Positions 1-5,263 of a stretch of 6,557 nt of DNA are shown piece by piece. Positions within the stretch are counted from its first letter, which is position 1, and every line of letters starts with the position of its first letter. This stretch comes from Aquifex aeolicus (GTDB lineage: Bacteria > Aquificota > Aquificia > Aquificales > Aquificaceae): positions 1 through 6,557 of the forward strand of contig DRNB01000139.1 of the NCBI GenBank assembly GCA_011375045.1. Reading direction: 5' to 3'. Under the pieces are notes generated by a model. That model worked only from the letters and a program-made list of their open reading frames with translations. It searched no databases and had not been told where the DNA came from. Position numbers and translations under genes: made by a program.

Positions 1-243
1 AAGGTCCACCTGCTCCACCTCCTCCCTCAGAGCCTCCTCCAGAGCGGACAGAACGTAGTTGAGGTTCCTGTTCACGAGCTGGGGTTCCGTGGGAAAGGAG
101 GTGGTTATCTCGAGGAGCTTCGCCCTGAGCCGGAGGCGAAACTCCATCAGCTCCGTTTCAAAAGGCTCCCTCCCCTCCATACCGGCGAAGAAATCCCTGA
201 CCAGAGAAACCACCCCGTCCTTCATATCCGGGAAGCGCCCCAT
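1..243 (-). CDS. Unrecognised protein, N-terminal 81 residues (runs off left edge)
   Basis: The frame opens with ATG at 243-241 and has no stop through base 1, so this is the first 81 codons of a longer gene. The start is well supported: AGGAGGT lies 5 bases upstream (255-249) and a perfect TATAAT lies at 270-265. I do not recognise the family. The visible part starts MGRFPDMKDG, has no signal peptide or membrane segment, and looks mostly helical and acidic, ending in a Glu-rich stretch (LEEALREEVEQVDL); a soluble cytoplasmic protein is the simplest reading. It is transcribed away from the MshM-like ATPase gene across a 40-bp gap. That spacing alone does not prove a link to pili. An overlapping plus-strand frame at 59-265 lacks such a start and is a shadow. 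The gene call is fairly secure; its function is unknown. Confidence 0.7.
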   Translation of the reverse strand, partial: MGRFPDMKDGVVSLVRDFFAGMEGREPFETELMEFRLRLRAKLLEITTSFPTEPQLVNRNLNYVLSALEEALREEVEQVDL

Positions 244-248
244 CGTCG

Positions 249-255
249 ACCTCCT
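249..255 (-). promoter_or_regulatory. Shine-Dalgarno site of the left-edge gene
   Basis: The minus strand reads AGGAGGT, 5 bases before the ATG at 243-241. It is one of the strongest ribosome binding sites in the window and fixes the start and strand of the partial left-edge gene. Confidence 0.85.
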
Positions 256-264
256 AAGTGAGTA

Positions 265-270
265 ATTATA
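265..270 (-). promoter_or_regulatory. Predicted -10 box (TATAAT) of the left-edge gene
   Basis: A perfect TATAAT is read on the minus strand at 270-265. It would place transcription start near 258, giving a leader of about 15 bases that contains the AGGAGGT site. No convincing -35 box lies 16-18 bases further upstream (around 288-293), so the promoter may be weak, -10 dominated or activator dependent. It overlaps the plus-strand -10 of the divergent ATPase gene. Confidence 0.55.
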
Positions 271-272
271 AA
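267..272 (+). promoter_or_regulatory. Predicted -10 box (TATAAA) of the ATPase gene
   Basis: TATAAA at 267-272 is the only -10-like site upstream of the GTG at 284. It predicts transcription start near 279, leaving about 5 bases or fewer of leader. No good TTGACA-like box is visible around 244-249. The site shares its central bases with the minus-strand TATAAT, so the two divergent promoters probably cannot both be occupied at once. Confidence 0.45.
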
Positions 273-283
273 ATTTATCTCAG

Positions 284-1450
284 GTGAGGAATTACTTAGA
301 GTTCTTCGGCTTTAAGGATGATCCCTTCAAAATAACGCCCGATGCGAGCTACTTCTTCCTCTCCGAGTCCCATCAGGAAGCCCTCACAGCCCTGAGGTAC
401 ATACTGGAAAGCGAGGAGGGTTTCGCGGTGGTGATAGGGGAGCCGGGAACAGGAAAGACGCTGACGGTGAGGAAGTTCATAGAGGAGCTTCCGTCCTCGG
501 TCAGATACGCCTACATACTCTTCCCGAACCTCTCCCCCGAGGAGCTTTTCGAGGCGGTGCTCGAGGATCTGGGGGTGCCCGCCAGCGGAGGAACAAAGAA
601 CAGACTCTTCTCCACCCTCAGGGACTATCTGATAGAGACCCGCAGGGAGGGTGGCAAGGTTCTCATCGTGGTCGATGAAGCCCAGAACCTCCCCACAGAG
701 ACCCTCGAAGAGCTGAGGATCCTCTCCAACCTCGAAACGGACAGCATGAAGCTCCTCCAGATCATCCTCCTCGGACAGCCGGAGCTGGAGGAGAAACTCG
801 ACTCACCCAAACTCAGACAGCTGAGGCAGAGGATAACGGTTCTGGTCCGGCTCAGGAACTTCACCTACGAGGAGACCAGAGCTTACGTGGACTTCAGGAT
901 AGCCAAAGCCGGAAGCGGAAACGTGAGGCTACACCCCGGCGTTTACAGAAAGCTCTACCGCTACTCCCTCGGCATCCCGAGGGTTATAAACATCCTCATG
1001 GAGAGGTCCCTGATGGCAGCCTTCGTGGAGGAGAGCCGGGAGATAAAACCCTCCCACGTGGACAGGTCCGCGGAGAGCATAGGCATAAGGGTCAGGGGAA
1101 GGGAGATGAAGCCTCTGCGGATCGCCCTCTACGTGAGCGCCGCGCTCCTCGCAGGAGGCGCCTTTTTCCTCTACAGATACGGGGACAGGTTGGGAGCAAA
1201 GCTCCCGAATCCGACAGAGGAAGTTTCCCGGACCGCAGGTACACAGTTAAAGAGAGCCGTCGTGAGCGTTCCCATGCTGAACATGAGGGAGTCTCCGGAT
1301 CTGAGGTCGGGGGTTATATACGTCCTCCGGGAGGGGGACGAGTTAGAGGTCCTCGGAGAGGGTCCCCAGACGTGGCTCCTCGTGCGCTTCAGACGGGGTG
1401 ATCTCAGGGTGGAGGGGTGGGTAAACGGCAAGTACGTCAGCAGTCGATGA
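284..1450 (+). CDS. mshM: ExeA/GspA/MshM-type AAA+ ATPase with C-terminal SH3-like domain
   Basis: This 388-residue protein matches the ExeA/GspA ATPase family, membrane-linked AAA+ proteins that act with a GspB-like partner to help a secretin assemble through peptidoglycan; MshM is the MSHA member. The opening (LEFFGFKDDPFKITPD) is the family hallmark. Walker A is GEPGTGKT (52-59), Walker B is VLIVVDEAQ (126-134), a sensor-1 segment is LLQIILLGQPELEEKL (157-172) and an Arg-rich finger region is LRQLRQRI (177-184). A single membrane segment lies at about 279-296. An SH3b-like domain follows at about 326-388 (MLNMRESPD, GDELEVL, GWVNGKYV), where ExeA has a peptidoglycan-binding domain. The GTG start is chosen because it gives the canonical N-terminus and the frame has a stop at 269-271; no Shine-Dalgarno site precedes it. 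It is on the opposite strand from the operon, and its end overlaps the prepilin gene by 14 bases. The family is secure; MshM is inferred from the neighbours. Confidence 0.9.
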   Translation: MRNYLEFFGFKDDPFKITPDASYFFLSESHQEALTALRYILESEEGFAVVIGEPGTGKTLTVRKFIEELPSSVRYAYILFPNLSPEELFEAVLEDLGVPASGGTKNRLFSTLRDYLIETRREGGKVLIVVDEAQNLPTETLEELRILSNLETDSMKLLQIILLGQPELEEKLDSPKLRQLRQRITVLVRLRNFTYEETRAYVDFRIAKAGSGNVRLHPGVYRKLYRYSLGIPRVINILMERSLMAAFVEESREIKPSHVDRSAESIGIRVRGREMKPLRIALYVSAALLAGGAFFLYRYGDRLGAKLPNPTEEVSRTAGTQLKRAVVSVPMLNMRESPDLRSGVIYVLREGDELEVLGEGPQTWLLVRFRRGDLRVEGWVNGKYVSSR

Positions 1451-2348
1451 AGTTGGAGCCGTCGTAGCAGATCACCGCGTCGTTGTTCCCCGCCGTGTCC
1501 AGGGAACAGGCGGAGGAGAAGGTGATGCTGGCTACGGGAGTTCCGAAGAAGCACCTCCACCAAGAGCGGTAGACGTTCAGGGTGTCCCCGGAGGGAAGGG
1601 TAGCCGATGAGCCCGGACTCCAGAGCTGGCAGGTTGTGGAGGAGTTGGTGTAGTAGTAGTTCCGTCCGCTGGTGTTCCTCACCGTGATCGTGGAGTGGGG
1701 ACATCCCCCGCCCCCGCTCCCCCCGCACCCCACCTTGGGTTTGAGTTCATAAAGGGAAACCCACTTCACGATGTCGTCGTAAGGCTCGCTCCTGAGCACG
1801 TCCCCGGCGTAATCGTCGGCGCTGAGACCATAGGTGTAGAGGAAGAGGGTCAGGTTCGTGTCCGCCCTGCCCATCACCACGGTGGAGGAACCAAGAGAGG
1901 TCAGAGCGCTGTGCCACGTCTGAAGGTTGTAGTTTCCATCACCGCTGACCACGAGAAAGGCCACGTTCGGGATCTCCTGCTCGTAGGAGGTGCAGGCTAC
2001 ATCCGCACAGCCCACCCTCAGGGTTATGTTCGTTGCGGTGGCGGTGCATATGACGCCGGAGGAATCGTCGAGGTTTCCGCTGTAGATGTACATCGTGAAC
2101 TTTCCGTAGGAATCCCTCGCGCTCCTGAGGGATCCGATCAGCTCCGTCTCCGTAGCCGGCAGACGTCCGCTCGCTATGGCGTAGCCAACCACCCCCTCCA
2201 GATTTGCGGACACGATCTCCCTGCTCTCCACAAACTTGTTCCTCTTCACAAGGACACCTATCACGCTCGCCCCCAGCCCTAAGAGGACACCCAGAACTAT
2301 GAGGACGATGGCGAGCTCGATAAGCGTGAGTCCCCTTTCCCCTCTCAT
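1437..2348 (-). CDS. Large cysteine-rich type IV prepilin / pilin-like protein
   Basis: This 303-residue protein has a class III (prepilin) signal: a six-residue leader MRGERG, then LTLIELAIVLIVLG, so cleavage would fall after Gly6 with Leu at +1 and the conserved Glu at +5. The hydrophobic helix runs to about residue 34. A globular part (about 40-206) ends in DDIVKWVSLYELK (191-203), a segment I recall from other long prepilin-type proteins of deep-branching and epsilon/delta-type bacteria. A Gly-rich linker (207-217, GCGGSGGGGCP) then leads to a roughly 85-residue beta-looking C-terminal module. There are ten cysteines (101, 114, 119, 208, 216, 240, 266, 281, 294 and the terminal 303), allowing up to five disulfides. 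At over 300 residues it is about twice the size of a major pilin, so a minor or tip pilin is more likely. The start overlaps the upstream stop as ATGA with no Shine-Dalgarno site, implying coupled translation. The prepilin call is secure; its exact role is not. Confidence 0.9.
   Translation of the reverse strand: MRGERGLTLIELAIVLIVLGVLLGLGASVIGVLVKRNKFVESREIVSANLEGVVGYAIASGRLPATETELIGSLRSARDSYGKFTMYIYSGNLDDSSGVICTATATNITLRVGCADVACTSYEQEIPNVAFLVVSGDGNYNLQTWHSALTSLGSSTVVMGRADTNLTLFLYTYGLSADDYAGDVLRSEPYDDIVKWVSLYELKPKVGCGGSGGGGCPHSTITVRNTSGRNYYYTNSSTTCQLWSPGSSATLPSGDTLNVYRSWWRCFFGTPVASITFSSACSLDTAGNNDAVICYDGSNFIDC
1705..1731 (-). other. G-quadruplex-type motif in the prepilin Gly linker
   Basis: On the coding strand the Gly-linker codons form four G runs of 4, 6, 5 and 5 (1731-1728, 1724-1719, 1715-1711, 1709-1705) with loops of 3, 3 and 1 bases. 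This fits the usual quadruplex pattern, and it would be present in the mRNA. The translation is the residue 206-216 linker, built largely from GGG codons although other Gly codons are used elsewhere in the operon. Folding is inferred from the pattern only. Confidence 0.5.
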
Positions 2349-3298
2349 CGCACAAGGGAGGCAAGGTAGCTGAGGCGCTCCTCCACGAGGATTCTCAGCT
2401 CGGGGGTCAGCTGAAGACCGGTGAGGTGCCGGTAGAGGCGGTAGGCGGTTTCCCTGTCTCCGGTAGCTTCTAAGAGGCGAGCGAGGTTGGCAGCGAAGTA
2501 GGGGTTCTGGGGATCCTTCCTGTAAGCTTCCCTGTAGCTCTTCAGAGCTTCCTCCAGCTCCCCCGCCCTCTCACGAGCGTATCCCACCGCAAAGTGAACG
2601 AGACCCTTCCTGTCCACGGAGAGGAACCTCTCAGCCACGGACAGCGCCTCCGGGATTTTCCCCTTTCCGGCAAGCTCGACAGCGTAGCTGTAAACCAGCT
2701 CCTCCTCGGGGAACCTTCTCAGGAGGTCCTCCGCTCTGGTGTAAAGCCCCAGACGTGCGTAGATCACCAGAAGGTTGTTTGCCACATCCTTGGAGGGATT
2801 CAGGGAAAGAGCCCTCTGGTAAAACTCCATGCTCTCCCGGAGCCTCCCCTTCCTGAAGAGGTCGTCCGCTATGAGGACGAGTCTGCGGGGGTCCTCCCCC
2901 TCCTGTCTCTTCACCTTCGCGTCGGTCGTTTTCCGGGGCGGAGGGGTTCTGCTCTCCTCCCTGATTTCCTTTTTCCTCTCCCCGGACCGGGGCGGTTCCT
3001 TCTTCTCCTCCCTGAGCTCCGCGGGGGGAGGTTCTTCCTCCTTTACCTTCGACGGCGGAGGTTTAACCTCCTCTTTTTTGGGGGAAACGATGCCCCTCTC
3101 CTCCGGCGTTTTTTCTATGAGGAAGAGCTCGGAGATAATGTAGGTTCCCGTCATCCCTATGGTGAAGAAGATCCCTAACATGAGAAGGTCCCTGCGGGTC
3201 AGCATCTTTCTGCCCCGCTGGCTTCTGAGCAGAGGGTAAACCGCACTGCCCCTTTCTCTGTCCCTGAGCTTTCTGAGCACGTCCATAAGCAGGCTCAT
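2345..3298 (-). CDS. MshN-like inner-membrane TPR protein
   Basis: The protein has 317 residues. It opens with a short amphipathic, charged segment (MSLLMDVLRKLRDRERG, 1-17) like the N-termini of MshN and GspB/ExeB proteins. A single membrane segment follows at about 38-58, then a long Lys/Glu/Pro-rich linker (about 63-137), and TPR-like helical repeats from about 138 to the end, for example GRLRESMEFYQRALSLNP (151-168) and GELEEALKSYREAYRKDP (246-263). The topology would put the N-terminus in the cytoplasm and the TPRs in the periplasm, reached by the flexible linker. In MSHA loci MshN sits beside the secretin MshL and the ATPase MshM, and the same partners occur here. The start lies 1 base after the secretin stop, with only a weak ribosome binding site, so coupling is likely; the stop overlaps the prepilin start. 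The TPR and anchor architecture is clear; the MshN name rests on architecture and context. Confidence 0.82.
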   Translation of the reverse strand: MSLLMDVLRKLRDRERGSAVYPLLRSQRGRKMLTRRDLLMLGIFFTIGMTGTYIISELFLIEKTPEERGIVSPKKEEVKPPPSKVKEEEPPPAELREEKKEPPRSGERKKEIREESRTPPPRKTTDAKVKRQEGEDPRRLVLIADDLFRKGRLRESMEFYQRALSLNPSKDVANNLLVIYARLGLYTRAEDLLRRFPEEELVYSYAVELAGKGKIPEALSVAERFLSVDRKGLVHFAVGYARERAGELEEALKSYREAYRKDPQNPYFAANLARLLEATGDRETAYRLYRHLTGLQLTPELRILVEERLSYLASLVR

Positions 3299-3299
3299 C

Positions 3300-4859
3300 T
3301 CACAGACCCGTTCTCTCCACCAGCCTCGGTCTCAGAAATATTATCAGCTCTCTCTTTTCCGTGAAAACCCTTTTGCTCTTGAACAGATACCCTAACACGG
3401 GTATGTCCCCCAGACCGGGGACCTTCCGCTCCTCCACCCCCTTAACGTCCCCGATCAGCCCTCCTATAACGACAAGCTCGTTGTTTCTGACCCTGACCAC
3501 GGTCCCTGTTTCCTTTACGTTCAGGATAGGCGCCTCAGCCAGAACCTCCCCGTTTCGCTCCAGCTTCTTGGTTCCCTCCAGCCTCGTGGAGACGGGAACT
3601 ATGTTGAGCAGTATGTTGCCCGCCTCGTCCACGTAAGGGGTAACTCCGAGGAGCACCCCCTCCAGAACGTTCGTCTTGACTATGTTCTCCTGTATCTGGG
3701 TTGTGGTGGTGCCTGTCAGGGTTACAGCCTGCCTTTCGAAGAAGGGAGTTACTATACCTGTCGCTATGAGGGCGGTCTGTCCGTTGGAAACCATGATCCG
3801 GGGGTTCGACAGGGTATATATCTTTCCGTAGGTGGCGAGGGCGTTAATCAGCGTTGTGAAGTCGGAGGACACCACATTCAGGCTTGCGAACCCCCCCGTG
3901 GGGACGGAGAGGGTCTGGGAGAGGGTAACGTTTGCACCGGTTCCGAAAACGTCCCTGAAGAAGGAGGACCAGTCCACGCCGTACTGAAATCTGTCGGAGA
4001 GCGCTATCTCCACTATCTTCGCCTCTATGAGAACCTGCTTGCTGATCTCTCTCTTGAGCCTCTCGAGGAACTCCGCGATCCTCTCCACGTTCCTCCTCCT
4101 GTCCGTTACCACGAGAGTCCCCGTAAATCTGTTCAGAACGTAGCTACCCCTGTCGGAAAGCAGACCCTTGAGGTTTTCCTCTATCTGAGTGTAGAAGTCG
4201 TTTATACCCTGAGGGCTTCTGTAATCGAGGGTGAAGTTACCCCTCAGACCTGTAGATCCGGACCCGTAACCTGCAGCGCCTGTGCCTGTTGTGGTTGTTC
4301 CGGTGGCTGTGGTTCCCGTCGCTCCCAGACCCACGGCAAGGGCACCGCCGAGGACGTCGCCTCCGAGGGAGCTGGTGTACTCAGTTACAGCGTGAACGTA
4401 GGGAAGCCTGAAGGTTCTGCTCACGATCTCCCTGACGTAGAGGACGTTGCCTCTGACCTCGTAGTAGAGACCCGTCATGTCCATGAGGATGTCGAGAGCC
4501 ACCCTCATGGGAACTCTGTCGAAGGTGGCGGTAACCTTCTGCTCGGGATCCACCTCCGGGGCGATGATGAGGTTGAGACCCGCTCCGTCAGCTATGGCGT
4601 AGAGAACCTTCCGGAGGGGCGCCGAGACCGCCGACATGGTGAAGCTTCTGTTCTCGAAGGGGTCTATCTCCCGGTAGGTGGGGGGTGGCACGGGGGGAGG
4701 GGGAGGGGGAAGGGGTGGTGTGTAGGCTCTCGCCTCCGCGATGCTTTCCTCCATCTTCTTCTCCACCGCGGCAGCGGTCTGCTCGCGCTCCTCTACCTTC
4801 TGGGCGCAGGAGATCAAAAGCAGAACCAGAAGCGGTATTACTCTCCCAAGATGAGCCAT
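3300..4859 (-). CDS. mshL: MSHA-type outer-membrane secretin MshL (lipoprotein)
   Basis: This 519-residue secretin forms the outer-membrane ring through which the pilus passes. The signal peptide ends in a lipobox (LLISC, Cys18). A Pro-rich tract (48-60) leads to an STN/N0 domain (about 73-145), a Gly/Thr/Ser-rich loop (163-204) and an N1-type domain (about 207-275, with the QVLIEAKIVEIALSD segment at 275-289). The beta-barrel secretin domain covers about 290-515, with the hallmark VPGLGDIPVLGYLF (480-493) and the ELIIFLRP strand (504-511). The N0 / Gly-rich loop / N1 arrangement, lipid anchor and length near 520-550 fit MshL better than PilQ, which has AMIN domains and more N modules. The ATG at 4859-4857 gives a complete lipoprotein signal and overlaps the preceding gene by 22 bases; a weak AGGTGGGG precedes it. 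It is flanked by MshK-like and MshN-like genes, as in Vibrio msh loci. The secretin call is secure; the MshL subtype is probable. Confidence 0.95.
   Translation of the reverse strand: MAHLGRVIPLLVLLLISCAQKVEEREQTAAAVEKKMEESIAEARAYTPPLPPPPPPVPPPTYREIDPFENRSFTMSAVSAPLRKVLYAIADGAGLNLIIAPEVDPEQKVTATFDRVPMRVALDILMDMTGLYYEVRGNVLYVREIVSRTFRLPYVHAVTEYTSSLGGDVLGGALAVGLGATGTTATGTTTTGTGAAGYGSGSTGLRGNFTLDYRSPQGINDFYTQIEENLKGLLSDRGSYVLNRFTGTLVVTDRRRNVERIAEFLERLKREISKQVLIEAKIVEIALSDRFQYGVDWSSFFRDVFGTGANVTLSQTLSVPTGGFASLNVVSSDFTTLINALATYGKIYTLSNPRIMVSNGQTALIATGIVTPFFERQAVTLTGTTTTQIQENIVKTNVLEGVLLGVTPYVDEAGNILLNIVPVSTRLEGTKKLERNGEVLAEAPILNVKETGTVVRVRNNELVVIGGLIGDVKGVEERKVPGLGDIPVLGYLFKSKRVFTEKRELIIFLRPRLVERTGL
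4680..4718 (-). other. Poly-proline tract of the secretin, with G-runs on the opposite strand
   Basis: Codons 48-60 encode PPLPPPPPPVPPP, including six consecutive prolines, the kind of run at which ribosomes normally need elongation factor P. On the plus (template) strand the same bases hold five G runs (4680-4685, 4692-4697, 4699-4703, 4705-4709, 4712-4715), which fit a G-quadruplex pattern. It lies between the lipid anchor and the N0 domain, so the protein segment is probably an extended tether. Confidence 0.6.
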
Positions 4860-5263
4860 CTTCTACCCCACCTTCCTGAGAGGAGAACCTTCCCCTCCGA
4901 TATCCTGACTATCCTCTCGTGGGGAGACACCCTCTCCCCTTCCCTGAAGAGCCTCCCGTTTATGATGGCGTACTTCTTCTTACCTAGGAAGGTAAAGCTC
5001 AGTCTGTAGGAGGGGGGCTTTGCCTCCTCCTTTCTCAGCTCCGCTCTCTGGCGCTTTACTGCTCCTATCCTGACTCCGGACAGATAGTTCACGGGCACCT
5101 CCTCCGCTACTATAAGCTGGAAATCGGGAAGTCGGGGCGATTCTTTATACACTTCCTCCTTAACGACTTCCTTTATCAAAGGGTAGGAGAGGGTGTGAAC
5201 GTAGTATCCCAGAGCAGAGGCAACGATCAGAGCGGTCAGGAGGAGTATCCTGAACTCCCTCAC
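4838..5263 (-). CDS. MshK / PilP / GspC-like inner-membrane pilus protein
   Basis: This 141-residue protein has one N-terminal membrane helix (about 5-23), a variable charged stretch, and a C-terminal beta domain (about 85-140). The domain contains YAIINGRLFREGERVSPHER (98-117) followed by IVRISEGKVLLSG (118-130). The pattern 'A-IING-l---Ge-v---v--I-e-kV-L' is that of the homology region of GspC, PilP and MshK, which docks on the secretin N0 domain. Its position directly before the secretin fits a MshK role linking the inner-membrane complex to MshL. Translation starts at GTG (5263-5261), overlapping the upstream stop as GTGA, with GGAGGT 6 bases ahead. The end overlaps the secretin gene by 22 bases. 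Sequence similarity in this family is low, so the call relies on the domain pattern, size and gene order. Confidence 0.75.
   Translation of the reverse strand: MREFRILLLTALIVASALGYYVHTLSYPLIKEVVKEEVYKESPRLPDFQLIVAEEVPVNYLSGVRIGAVKRQRAELRKEEAKPPSYRLSFTFLGKKKYAIINGRLFREGERVSPHERIVRISEGKVLLSGRWGRRWLILGE

Larger units (their letters stand above)
254..299. repeat. Interrupted inverted repeat plus a direct repeat in the divergent control region
   Basis: The arms CTAAGT (254-259) and ACTTAG (294-299) are inverted, and AATT (264-267) pairs with AATT (290-293), with a 4-base bulge at 260-263 in the left arm. Superimposed is a direct repeat, GTGAGTAATTA (258-268) against GTGAGGAATTA (284-294), 10 of 11 identical and 26 bases apart. 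The repeats flank both -10 boxes, so they could be an operator pair. In AT-rich sequence short repeats can also arise by chance. Confidence 0.35.

Noticed and set aside
1484..1508. Inverted repeat TGTTCCC / GGGAACA with an 11-base loop, just past the ATPase stop, considered as a terminator.
   Set aside because: The 7-bp stem lies inside prepilin codons and is not followed by a T-run on either strand.
1171..1728. Open minus-strand frame of 185 codons beginning in the prepilin Gly linker.
   Set aside because: It is out of frame with the prepilin, antisense to the 3' end of the ATPase gene, has no ribosome binding site, and has a low-quality composition (His, Leu, Arg, Pro-rich). It is kept only as a possible product of a -1 shift.
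1695..2282. Plus-strand frame of 195 codons opposite the prepilin gene.
   Set aside because: It is antisense to a clear prepilin with an intact signal and Cys pattern; its composition (His, Gly, Val, Ala-rich) is typical of a complement-strand shadow.
4392..5009. Plus-strand frame of 205 codons opposite the secretin and MshK-like genes.
   Set aside because: It has no domain features, spans a gene junction on the other strand, and lies opposite well-supported coding sequence.
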